Source of the DNA: Azospirillum lipoferum
Lineage (GTDB): Bacteria; Pseudomonadota; Alphaproteobacteria; Azospirillales; Azospirillaceae
Assembly (NCBI RefSeq): GCF_024170005.1
Contig: NZ_JALJXJ010000010.1
Span: 1 to 64,000, forward strand
Direction of reading: 5' to 3'
DNA length: 64,000 nt
Every line of letters begins with the position of its first letter. Positions within the stretch are counted from its first letter, which is position 1. The notes beneath the pieces are model-generated. The model had not been told where the DNA came from, ran no database searches, and saw only the letters and a program-made list of their open reading frames with translations. This document shows, in pieces, positions 42,752-50,950 of this stretch. A program made the position numbers and the translations under genes.

Positions 42752-43789
42752 ATGAACTTCCAGATCGTCATGCTGCTGGGCCAGGACGGGCTCACCAACG
42801 GCGCCATCTACGCATTGCTGGCGCTGTCGATCCTGCTGGTCTTCACGGTGACCCGCATCCTTCTGATCCCGCAGGGTGAATTCGTCGCCTTCGCCGCCCT
42901 GACCATGGCGGCGATGCAGGGCGGGACGCCGGTCCGGCTGGGCTGGCTGCTGCTGGCGCTGGCCGCCGCCGCGATGGTCATGGACATCCACGCCACATGG
43001 CGGCGCGACGGCCGGCCGGCGGTGCGGCGCGGGTCGGTGCTGGGCGTCGGCTATGCCGCGGCGCTCACCGTGCTGACCACGCTGGTGCCGCTGGGCGATG
43101 CCGGCGTCGCGGTGCAGGCGCTGGTGACCATGGCGCTGATCGTGCCGCTTGGGCTGGCGCTCTACCGCGTCTTCTACCAGCCGATCGCCGCGGCGCACCC
43201 GCTGGTGCTGCTGATCGTCTCCATCGCCGTCCATGTGGTGCTGGTCGGCGTCGGGCTGCTGATGTTCGGGCCGGAGGGTGCGCGGACGGAACCTTTCTCC
43301 GACGGCGGCCTCAGGCTGGGCATGGTGATGCTGAACAGCCAGACCCTCTGGGTGGTGGCGGTGTCGCTCGGCCTGATCCTGGGTCTCTACCTGTTCTTCG
43401 AGCGCAGCCTGTACGGCAAGGCGCTGCGCGCCGCGGCGGTCAACCGGCTGGGGGCCGAGCTGGTCGGCATCTCGCCGGAGCTGGCGGGCAAGGCCAGCTT
43501 CGCGCTGGCGGCGCTGATCGGCAGCCTGTCCGGCATCCTGATCGCGCCGATCACCACGATCTACTACGACAGCGGCTTCATCATCAGCCTGAAGGGCTTC
43601 GTCGGCGCCATCATCGGCGGGCTGGCGAGCTATCCGGTCGCCGCACTCGGCGCCCTGCTGATCGGTCAGGCCGAATCCTTCTCCACCTTCTGGGCCAGCA
43701 GCTACAAGGAGGTCATCGTCTTCACGCTGATCCTTCCGGTTCTGGTCTGGCGCTCCCTCTCCCACCATGGCGCGGAGGACGAGGAATGA
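42752..43789 (+). CDS. livH: branched-chain-type ABC permease (LivH-like)
   Basis: 345 aa, eight or more membrane helices. LGQDGLTNGAIYALLALSILLVFTVTRILLIPQGEFVAFAAL at the N-terminus is the LivH start. The cytoplasmic EAA-like loop is LYGKALRAAAVNRLGAELVGI. It is somewhat longer than E. coli LivH (308 aa) because of an insert around residues 75-115. Ends in an ATGA overlap with the next gene. Confidence 0.88.
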   Translation: MNFQIVMLLGQDGLTNGAIYALLALSILLVFTVTRILLIPQGEFVAFAALTMAAMQGGTPVRLGWLLLALAAAAMVMDIHATWRRDGRPAVRRGSVLGVGYAAALTVLTTLVPLGDAGVAVQALVTMALIVPLGLALYRVFYQPIAAAHPLVLLIVSIAVHVVLVGVGLLMFGPEGARTEPFSDGGLRLGMVMLNSQTLWVVAVSLGLILGLYLFFERSLYGKALRAAAVNRLGAELVGISPELAGKASFALAALIGSLSGILIAPITTIYYDSGFIISLKGFVGAIIGGLASYPVAALGALLIGQAESFSTFWASSYKEVIVFTLILPVLVWRSLSHHGAEDEE

Positions 43790-45660
43790 AGCCCGGCGTG
43801 CTGTCGAAAACTCCCGCTGCGAGGCCCGTCCCGTCGATGCCCAGGCTGTCCCCGTCCGGCTGGATCGTGCTGGCCCTGCTGCCGGTGCTGGCCGCCGCCC
43901 CGCTGCTGCTGCCGACTTATCAGGTCACGCTTGCCAACAACATCGGCATCTTCGCGCTGGCGACGCTGGGCCTCGTCCTGCTGACCGGCGTCGCCGGGAT
44001 GACCAGCTTCGGACAGGCCGCCTTCATCGGCGTCAGCGCCTATGCCACCGCCTATCTCGCCAGCGTGTCCGCCGCCGACCTGCCGGCGTCGCTCGCCTGG
44101 ATGGCGGGGTCGCCGCTGGCCGGGCTGGCGGTCGGCCTTGTGCTGACGCTCGCCATTGCGACGGTGCTGGGGGCGGTGACCCTGCGGCTGTCGGGCCATT
44201 ACCTGCCGCTCGGCACCATCGCCTGGGGCCTGTCGCTGTTCTACCTGTTCGGCAATCTGGAGTTCCTCGGTGGCCATACCGGCCTGTCGGGCATTCCGGC
44301 GCTGAGCCTGTTCGGCATCGCCTTCGACAAGGCGGAGACCCTGTTCTACCTGATCTGGGCGGTGCTGCTGCTGGCGGTGGTGGCGACGCTGAACCTGCTG
44401 GATTCCCGTGTCGGCCGCGCCATCCGTGCCCTGCGCGGCGGGCAGCGCATGTCGGAATCGATGGGCGTCAACAGCTTCCAGGCCAAGATGACCGCCTTCC
44501 TGGTCGCCGCCCTCTATGCCGGGCTGGCCGGCTGGCTCTATGCCTACACCCAGCGCTTCGTCAGCCCGGCACCCTTCAGCCTGCAGGCGGGCATCGACTT
44601 CCTGTTCATGGCGCTGATCGGCGGGGTGGGGCAGGTCTGGGGCGCGGTGATCGGGGCGGCCGGCGTCACTTTCGCCAAGCAATGGCTGCAGGATCTGCTG
44701 CCGCATCTGCTGGGCCGCACCGGCAACTTCGAAGCCATCGTCTTCGGCCTGCTGATCGTGCTGCTGATGCAGCGCCTTCCCGGCGGCATCGCCGGCTGGA
44801 TCGCCAAGACCTTCGAGCGTCGCCGCCATCGGCCGGCTGTACTGGAGAGCATGGACCTGCCCGACGCCGAGCCGCTGCCCCGCCGACCCATGCCCGAAAA
44901 GGGCGAGGTCGTGCTGGAAGCCAGGGGGGTGACACGCCGCTTCGGCGGGCTGGTTGCCAACCACGACATCAGCTTCGCCGTGCGGGCCGGCGAGATCCTG
45001 GCGGTGATCGGTCCGAACGGGGCGGGCAAGAGCACGCTGTTCAACCAGCTCTCCTGCGTCGACCATCCGACCTCCGGCGAGATCCTGTTCCGCGGCGAGC
45101 GCGTCGACGGCCGCACCGCCCGTGCCATGGCCAGCGCCGGCCTCAGCCGCAGCTTCCAGCATGTCAAGCTGTTGCCCACCATGTCCGTGCTGGAGAATGT
45201 CGCCATCGGCGCCCATCTGCGCGGTTCCAAGGGCGTGGCCGCCGCGGCCCTGCGGCTGGACCGCGCGGAGGAGGCCCGGCTGCTGGCCGAGGCGCGCCGC
45301 CAGCTGGTCCGCGTCGGGCTCGGCCAATATCTGCATGCCGAGGCGGGCAGCCTGGCGCTCGGCCAGCAGCGCATCCTGGAAATCGCCCGCGCGCTGTGCG
45401 CCGATCCCTGCCTGCTGCTGCTCGACGAGCCGGCCGCCGGGCTGCGTTTCCTGGAGAAGCAGGCGTTGGCCGAACTGCTGGTCAAGCTGCGCTCGGAAGG
45501 GATGGCGATCCTGCTGGTCGAGCATGACATGGACTTCGTCATGGGGCTGGTCGACCGCGTCTATGTCATGGAGTTCGGCGAGCGCATCGCCGAGGGGCCG
45601 CCCGCGACGATCCAGACCAACCCGGCCGTCCTCGAAGCCTATCTGGGAGGTGTCGAATGA
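43786..45660 (+). CDS. fused branched-chain-type permease-ATPase (LivM-LivG)
   Basis: 624 aa from ATG 43786. Residues 1-345 are a LivM-like permease (NNIGIFALATLGLVLLTGVAGMTSFGQAAFIGVSAYATAYL; RAIRALRGGQRMSESMGVN coupling loop). After a linker (about 345-385) residues 385-624 are a LivG-like ATPase with Walker A GPNGAGKS, signature-like LALGQQRILEIARAL, Walker B LLLLDEPAAGL and the LVEHDMDFV switch. No stop or restart lies between, so it is a true fusion of subunits that are usually separate. Confidence 0.9.
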   Translation: MKPGVLSKTPAARPVPSMPRLSPSGWIVLALLPVLAAAPLLLPTYQVTLANNIGIFALATLGLVLLTGVAGMTSFGQAAFIGVSAYATAYLASVSAADLPASLAWMAGSPLAGLAVGLVLTLAIATVLGAVTLRLSGHYLPLGTIAWGLSLFYLFGNLEFLGGHTGLSGIPALSLFGIAFDKAETLFYLIWAVLLLAVVATLNLLDSRVGRAIRALRGGQRMSESMGVNSFQAKMTAFLVAALYAGLAGWLYAYTQRFVSPAPFSLQAGIDFLFMALIGGVGQVWGAVIGAAGVTFAKQWLQDLLPHLLGRTGNFEAIVFGLLIVLLMQRLPGGIAGWIAKTFERRRHRPAVLESMDLPDAEPLPRRPMPEKGEVVLEARGVTRRFGGLVANHDISFAVRAGEILAVIGPNGAGKSTLFNQLSCVDHPTSGEILFRGERVDGRTARAMASAGLSRSFQHVKLLPTMSVLENVAIGAHLRGSKGVAAAALRLDRAEEARLLAEARRQLVRVGLGQYLHAEAGSLALGQQRILEIARALCADPCLLLLDEPAAGLRFLEKQALAELLVKLRSEGMAILLVEHDMDFVMGLVDRVYVMEFGERIAEGPPATIQTNPAVLEAYLGGVE

Positions 45661-46406
45661 GTGCGCCGCTGCTGGAAGTCTCCGACCTCTGCGTCTCCTA
45701 CGGCAAGATCGAGGCGCTGAGCAACGCCAGCCTGCGGGTGGGCGAGGGGCAGATCGTCACCGTCATCGGCCCGAACGGTGCCGGCAAGACGACGCTTCTG
45801 TCCGCCATCATGGGCGTGCTGCCGTCGCGCGGCCGGATCCGCTTCCACGGCCATGACCAGCAGTCGCCGGCGATCCAGGACATGGTCGCCCGCGGCATGA
45901 GCCTGGTGCCGGAGAAGCGCGCGCTGTTCGCCACCATGAGCGTGGAGGACAATCTCCGGCTCGGCGGCTTCCGCTTCCATTCCCGCTCCAGGCGGGAGCA
46001 GGACGCCGCGATGGAGGGGCTCTACGCCCTGTTCCCCCGGCTGAAGGAGCGGCGCGGCCAGATGGCGGCGACGCTGTCGGGCGGCGAGCGGCAGATGCTG
46101 GCGCTGGCCCGCGCCCTGATGGGCGGGCCGAAGCTGCTGATGCTGGACGAGCCGTCGCTGGGGCTGGCGCCGCTGATCGTGCGCGAGGTCTTCCGCATCA
46201 TCGCGGAGCTGCGGCGCAAGGGGGTGTCGATCCTGCTGATCGAACAGAACGCCTGGGCGGCGCTCCGCGTCGCCGACTATGCCTATGTGCTGGAACTGGG
46301 GCGCATCGCCATGGAAGGGCCGGCGTCGGAACTGGCGCATGATCCGCGCGTGGTGGCGGCCTATCTCGGCATGGCCGGCAAGCATCAGGAGATGCTGGCC
46401 TCATGA
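45657..46406 (+). CDS. livF: branched-chain-type ABC ATPase (LivF-like)
   Basis: 249 aa from ATG 45657 (four-nt overlap with livMG). Walker A GPNGAGKT, signature LSGGERQMLALARAL, Walker B LLMLDEPSLGLAP, H-loop residue in LLIEQNAWAAL. Completes the importer as the partner of the LivG half. Confidence 0.9.
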   Translation: MSAPLLEVSDLCVSYGKIEALSNASLRVGEGQIVTVIGPNGAGKTTLLSAIMGVLPSRGRIRFHGHDQQSPAIQDMVARGMSLVPEKRALFATMSVEDNLRLGGFRFHSRSRREQDAAMEGLYALFPRLKERRGQMAATLSGGERQMLALARALMGGPKLLMLDEPSLGLAPLIVREVFRIIAELRRKGVSILLIEQNAWAALRVADYAYVLELGRIAMEGPASELAHDPRVVAAYLGMAGKHQEMLAS

Positions 46407-47428
46407 CGGAGCCGGACTGGCGGACGCAGCGCGACGCCGGGCGCTGGCATGTCGGGATCGCCGGGGCGGGAGCCATCGGCACCACGCTGGCGGTGCGCAT
46501 CGCCCGGGCCGGCCACCGGGTCGGCGTGCTGGCCCGCGGAGCGACCCTGGACGTCATCCGGCAGGACGGGCTGCACCTGACCGACCGTGAGGGGGAGCAT
46601 CATGTGCGGGTCGAGGCCGGGGCGGCGGGGGAGCTGGGGCAACCGGACCTGCTGTTCCTCTGTGCCAAGGCGCAGGATCTGCTTGCGCTGGTGCGGTCGG
46701 CCCGGCCGATGATCGGGCCGGACACGCTGGTCGTCCCGGTGGTGAACGGCATCCCCTGGTGGTATTTCGAGGGGGAGGGCGGACGCCATCAGGGCCGCGC
46801 CGTCCGCGCCGTCGATCCCGACGGCGCGCTGAAGGATCTGGTGCCGCTCGACCGACTGATCGGTGCCATCGCCTATATCACGGCGGAGCGGATGGCGCCC
46901 GGCGTCGCCCGCAGCTTCAACCCGCTGAAGCTGATCCTGGGCGAGATCGACCACCGTCCCAGCGACCGGCTGGCCCGCACCGCCGCCATGCTGACCGCCT
47001 GCGGCATCCATACCCAGGCGAGCGGGCGCGTGCGCGATCCCTTGTGGACGAAGGTGATCGCCAACCTCAGCTCCAACCCGCTGTCGGTGGTGTCGGGGGC
47101 GACGCTGCAGGACATCTACGGCGACCCGTCGCTGTCGCAGATCGCGCGCCAGATGCTGTCGGAGGCGCTGCTGACCGCCGCCGCCTATGGCGCGCGGATC
47201 GAACTCGACCCGGCATCGCTGCTGGCGATGGGCGCCGGCATGGGGCCGGTGAAGACCTCCATGCTCCAGGACTTCGAGAAGGGGCTGCCGCTGGAGCTTT
47301 CCGCCATCTGCGAGGCCGTCATCGAACTGGCCGAGCTGCAGGGGCTGTCCATGCCGCTGACCCGCAACATCGCCATCCTCGCCCGCTTCAAGAGCGACAG
47401 CGCGCTGCGCGCCGCCGCGGGCCTGTAA
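46403..47428 (+). CDS. ketopantoate reductase (ApbA/PanE)-like oxidoreductase
   Basis: 341 aa from ATG 46403 (ATGA overlap with livF). Rossmann motif GIAGAGAIGTTLAVRIARAGHRVGVLAR; ApbA C-terminal helices (LWTKVIANLSSNPLSVVSGATLQDI, including the active-site Lys, and EKGLPLELSAICEAVIELA). Real PanE makes pantoate, but the translational coupling to an auxin-type importer suggests a catabolic 2-oxo or hydroxy acid substrate. Function uncertain. Confidence 0.83.
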   Translation: MTEPDWRTQRDAGRWHVGIAGAGAIGTTLAVRIARAGHRVGVLARGATLDVIRQDGLHLTDREGEHHVRVEAGAAGELGQPDLLFLCAKAQDLLALVRSARPMIGPDTLVVPVVNGIPWWYFEGEGGRHQGRAVRAVDPDGALKDLVPLDRLIGAIAYITAERMAPGVARSFNPLKLILGEIDHRPSDRLARTAAMLTACGIHTQASGRVRDPLWTKVIANLSSNPLSVVSGATLQDIYGDPSLSQIARQMLSEALLTAAAYGARIELDPASLLAMGAGMGPVKTSMLQDFEKGLPLELSAICEAVIELAELQGLSMPLTRNIAILARFKSDSALRAAAGL

Positions 47429-47454
47429 CCTCCATCCGACGAGGACCGCAAACC

Positions 47455-48243
47455 ATGATGACCGCCACCGCCTCGAAGCCCGGCCACAACAGCGTCGTCA
47501 GGCCCGATCACATCGGCGAGGAGGAGTGGGCGCTGCGCTGCCGGCTGGCCGACTGCTATCACCTCGTCGATTTCATGGGCTGGACGGAGACGATCTTCAA
47601 CCACATCTCCGCCCGGCTGCCGGGGCCGGCGCACCATTATCTGGTGAACCCCTTCGGCCTGAACTACACCGAGGTGACGCCGGCCAACCTGCTGAAGGTC
47701 GGGCTGGATGGGGAGAAGCTGGAGCCGTCGCCCTACGACGCCAACCCGGCGGGCTTCGCCCTGCACAGCGCCATCCACGAGGCGCGCGACGACATCCACT
47801 GCGTGATCCACACCCACACCACCGAGGTGTCGGCCATCGTGCAGAAGAAGCAGGCCTTCTCGCACAACGACTTCTACGGCGCCCAGCTCTATGGCCGCGT
47901 CGGCTACCATGCCTTCGAGGGCATCACGCTCTTCGCCGACGAGAAGCCGCGCATGCTGGAGAGCCTGGGCGACAAGCACATCCTGGTGCTGCGCAACCAC
48001 GGCATCGCGGTGGGGGAGTCCAGCATCGCCAAGACCTTCTTTCTGCTGTGGACGGTGCAGCGCGCCGCGGAGATCCAGACGCTGGCCGACAGCATGCGCG
48101 GCGAGGACGTGGAGCTGTCGGCCGAGGTCCGGCAGAAATGCAGCGACCTGACCGCCATGCTGATCCGCGACAGCGGCTTCGCCGTCAAGTTCTTCGACGC
48201 CATGGTGCGCAAGATGCGGGCGGAACGCGGACCCGGCTGGTGA
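47455..48243 (+). CDS. class II aldolase/adducin-family protein
   Basis: 262 aa from ATG 47455. Class II aldolase fold: MGWTETIFNHISARLPGPAHHYLVNPFGLNYTEVTPANLLKV, the zinc-binding HTHTTEVSAI segment (residues about 119-128) and LRNHGIAVGESSIAKTFFLLW. Related to fuculose-phosphate aldolases and decarboxylase-like members. No phosphate substrate is implied by the context; it may cleave or decarboxylate an aromatic side-chain intermediate. Twenty-six nt after the ApbA-like gene. Confidence 0.83.
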   Translation: MMTATASKPGHNSVVRPDHIGEEEWALRCRLADCYHLVDFMGWTETIFNHISARLPGPAHHYLVNPFGLNYTEVTPANLLKVGLDGEKLEPSPYDANPAGFALHSAIHEARDDIHCVIHTHTTEVSAIVQKKQAFSHNDFYGAQLYGRVGYHAFEGITLFADEKPRMLESLGDKHILVLRNHGIAVGESSIAKTFFLLWTVQRAAEIQTLADSMRGEDVELSAEVRQKCSDLTAMLIRDSGFAVKFFDAMVRKMRAERGPGW

Positions 48244-48262
48244 GCGGGCACCCGACCGCAAG

Positions 48263-48329
48263 GCGTTTGGCAACCGAACCGGCGGTTGGTACAAGAGGGC
48301 CCCGGCCTCGCCAAACGCCGGCCAAACGC
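48263..48329. promoter_or_regulatory. three GCCAAACGC boxes upstream of iacR
   Basis: GCGTTTGGC at 48263-48271 is the reverse complement of GCCAAACGC, which then occurs twice in direct orientation at 48310-48318 and 48321-48329 (11-bp period, one helical turn). All lie in the 105-nt spacer before iacR; an imperfect CAACC/GGTTG repeat sits between them. Candidate autoregulatory MarR binding array. Confidence 0.5.
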
Positions 48330-48348
48330 GGGATAGACACTGGGCATC

Positions 48349-48822
48349 ATGGCCATCACCAAGAAGCTGCGCCGCTACATCCCGTCGGACCCCGAGTTCC
48401 AGGTGGAGGAATTCCCCTTCTACTGGCTTGCCCGCGTCCAGGGCATCTACACCCAGAAGATGGAAACGGCGCTGAAGCGGATCGGCACCGACATCCCGAC
48501 ATGGCGGGTGCTGTTCATTCTGAAGACGCACGGCACCTCGAGCATTTCGGAGATCTCGACGCACGCCATCGTCAAGCTGTCGACGATGACCCGCATCGTC
48601 TACCGCATGAAGGCGGAGGGGCTGGTCGACACCGGCACCAACGCCGAGGACGGCCGCGTCACCGAAGTGACGATGACGCCGGCCGGCCGTGCGCTGGTCG
48701 AGCGCATCCAGGAGGCGACGGGGCGGCTGTTCGCCCGCAGCTTCGAGGGGCTGTCGGAATCGCAGATCAGCAAGCTGAACGCGACCCTTCAGCAGCTTTA
48801 CGGCAATCTGGCGGAGGATTGA
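48349..48822 (+). CDS. iacR: MarR-family regulator of the auxin locus (IacR-like)
   Basis: 157 aa. Winged-helix MarR protein: DIPTWRVLFILKTHGTSSISEISTHAIVKLSTMTRIVYRMKAEGLVDT, followed by the wing NAEDGRVTEVTMTPAGRAL. MarR repressors that sense IAA control known iac and iad loci. Its position next to the iac/liv divergent operons and the boxes upstream support this role. The SLI-type longer regulators of other families are absent. Confidence 0.82.
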   Translation: MAITKKLRRYIPSDPEFQVEEFPFYWLARVQGIYTQKMETALKRIGTDIPTWRVLFILKTHGTSSISEISTHAIVKLSTMTRIVYRMKAEGLVDTGTNAEDGRVTEVTMTPAGRALVERIQEATGRLFARSFEGLSESQISKLNATLQQLYGNLAED

Positions 48823-48930
48823 GCCGCCCCCACCCGGCTTTCGGTCGCGGCGGAATTCGCGCCACGGGGTGATCGAGGGCAGGACAGGGCCGTGACAACG
48901 TCATCGCCAGTCTCTCTCCCCGGCCGACCA

Positions 48931-48951
48931 TACGGGGAATCGCGTATTCCC
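48931..48951. promoter_or_regulatory. TACG-N8-CGTA palindrome upstream of amiE
   Basis: TACG (48931-48934), eight nt, CGTA (48943-48946), overlapping a GGGAAT-N5-ATTCCC repeat (48935-48951). It is 130 nt before the amiE start. The same TACG-N8-CGTATT pattern occurs before urtA, so it is a likely shared operator. The remainder of the 48823-49075 spacer shows no gene. Confidence 0.6.
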
Positions 48952-49075
48952 GCCGACCGGCCGCTCCCCGATGATCGGTGGCGACGAAGAGGCGTGCAAA
49001 AACAACAGGGAAGCCGGGAGTTCGGTCCGCTTCCCGCACGCTCCGCCCCATGCCCGGTCATGCAGGGAGACCCAG

Positions 49076-50113
49076 ATGATCCACGGCGATATCACCAGCA
49101 GCAACGACACCGTCGGCGTCGCCGTCGTCAATTACAAGATGCCCCGCCTTCACACCAAGGCGGAGGTGCTGGAGAATGCGCGGAAGATCGCCGACATGCT
49201 CATCGGCATGAAGACGGGACTGCCCGGCCTCGACCTCGTCATCTTCCCCGAATATTCGACGCATGGAATCATGTATGATTCCAAGGAGATGTACGAGACG
49301 GCCGCCACAATTCCCGGCGACGAGACCGAGATCTTCGCCGAGGCCTGCCGCAAGGCGAAGGTATGGGGCGTGTTCTCGCTGACCGGCGAGCGGCATGAGG
49401 ACCACCCGCACAAGGCACCCTACAACACGCTCATCCTGATGAACGACCAGGGCGAGATCGTGCAGAAATACCGCAAGATCATGCCCTGGGTGCCGATCGA
49501 GGGCTGGTATCCCGGCACCTGCACCTATGTGTCGGAGGGGCCGAAGGGGCTGAAGGTCAGCCTGATCATCTGCGACGACGGCAATTATCCCGAAATCTGG
49601 CGCGACTGCGCCATGAAGGGGGCGGAGCTGATCGTGCGCTGCCAGGGCTACATGTATCCGGCCAAGGACCAGCAGGTGCTGATGGCCAAGGCGATGGCCT
49701 GGGCCAACAACGTCTATGTCGCCGTGGCGAACGCCGCCGGCTTCGACGGCGTCTATTCCTATTTCGGCCATTCCGCCATCGTCGGCTTCGACGGCCGCAC
49801 GCTTGGCGAATGCGGTGAGGAGGAGTACGGCATCCAGTACGCCCAGCTGTCCAAGACGCTGATCCGCGACTTCCGCAAGAACGGCCAGTCGGAGAACCAC
49901 CTCTTCAAGCTGGTCCATCGCGGCTACACCGGCATGATCAACAGCCATGACGGGGTGAAGGGCGAGGCGGCCTGTCCCTATGATTTCTATCGCCAGTGGG
50001 TGAGCGACCCGGAGGGGACGCGGGCCATGGTCGAGTCCTTCACCCGTCCGACGGTCGGCACGCCCGAATGCCCGATCGACGGCATCCCGGCGGAAGAGCC
50101 GGCGCACCGCTGA
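49076..50113 (+). CDS. amiE: aliphatic amidase
   Basis: 345 aa from ATG 49076. Nitrilase-superfamily triad at exactly the positions of the Pseudomonas enzyme: Glu59 (IFPEYSTHG), Lys134 (YRKIMPW) and Cys166 (IICDDGNYPE), plus Glu142. Hydrolyses short aliphatic amides such as acetamide or formamide-like substrates to acid and ammonia. First gene of an amiE-AAA ATPase-VWA unit preceded by the TACG palindrome. Confidence 0.95.
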   Translation: MIHGDITSSNDTVGVAVVNYKMPRLHTKAEVLENARKIADMLIGMKTGLPGLDLVIFPEYSTHGIMYDSKEMYETAATIPGDETEIFAEACRKAKVWGVFSLTGERHEDHPHKAPYNTLILMNDQGEIVQKYRKIMPWVPIEGWYPGTCTYVSEGPKGLKVSLIICDDGNYPEIWRDCAMKGAELIVRCQGYMYPAKDQQVLMAKAMAWANNVYVAVANAAGFDGVYSYFGHSAIVGFDGRTLGECGEEEYGIQYAQLSKTLIRDFRKNGQSENHLFKLVHRGYTGMINSHDGVKGEAACPYDFYRQWVSDPEGTRAMVESFTRPTVGTPECPIDGIPAEEPAHR

Positions 50114-50146
50114 TCCTCGGGCAATTCCATCGCGAAAGGCCCGCGC

Positions 50147-50944
50147 ATGGCGCTCCAGACCTACCGGATCGAGCGGGAGCCCTTCTATCGCCCGACCGGC
50201 GACGAGATCGCCCTGTTCGAGGCGGCCCATGCCGCCCGCATGCCGGTGATGCTGAAGGGGCCGACCGGCTGCGGCAAGACGCGCTTCATCGAACATATGG
50301 CCTGGCGGCTCGGCCGGCCGCTCGTCACCGTGGCCTGTAACGAGGATTTGACGGCTTCCGACCTCGTCGGCCGTCACCTGCTGGAGACCGAGGGAACGGT
50401 GTGGCAGGACGGGCCGCTGACCCTGGCGGTGCGCCATGGCGCCATCTGCTATCTGGATGAGATCGTCGAGGCGCGGGCCGACACCACCGTCGTCATCCAT
50501 CCGCTGACCGACGAACGTCGGGCACTGCCGCTCGACAAGCGGAACGAACTGGTGACCGCCCACCCGGACTTCCAGCTCGTCGTCGCCTACAATCCGGGAT
50601 ACCAGAGCGTGGCGAAGGACCTGAAGGAGTCCACCAGGCAACGCTTCGCCGCACTGGAGTTCGGCTATCCGGCGGCCGGGATCGAGGCCGACATCGTCGC
50701 GCGTGAGGCCGGGATCGGACAGGCCATGGCTGCGCGTGTCGTGGCGGTGGGCGAGCGCAGCCGCAACCTGCGCGGCCGCGGGCTGGAGGAGGGGGCGTCG
50801 ACCCGCATGCTGATCCATGCCGGCCGGCTGATCGCCCGCGGGGTTGCGCCCGAAGCCGCCTGCCGCATGGCCATCGTGCTGCCCCTGACCGACGATCCCG
50901 ACCTGCGCGATGCGCTGGCGGCGGCGGTCGGCGCCTGCTTCTGA
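50147..50944 (+). CDS. MoxR-type AAA+ ATPase (CbbQ/NirQ/NorQ family)
   Basis: 265 aa. Walker A GPTGCGKT at residues 38-45, Walker B CYLDEIVEA near 106, sensor-1-like VVAYNPGYQ and a C-terminal CbbQ-type domain (GASTRMLIHAGRLIARGV). Relatives activate metalloenzymes or Rubisco together with a VWA partner. Here it is 33 nt after amiE and 6 nt before the VWA gene, so it may assist amidase or transporter assembly. In Pseudomonas the ami operon also contains an AAA+ protein (AmiB), but of another type. Confidence 0.9.
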   Translation: MALQTYRIEREPFYRPTGDEIALFEAAHAARMPVMLKGPTGCGKTRFIEHMAWRLGRPLVTVACNEDLTASDLVGRHLLETEGTVWQDGPLTLAVRHGAICYLDEIVEARADTTVVIHPLTDERRALPLDKRNELVTAHPDFQLVVAYNPGYQSVAKDLKESTRQRFAALEFGYPAAGIEADIVAREAGIGQAMAARVVAVGERSRNLRGRGLEEGASTRMLIHAGRLIARGVAPEAACRMAIVLPLTDDPDLRDALAAAVGACF

Positions 50945-50950
50945 CCGGCG

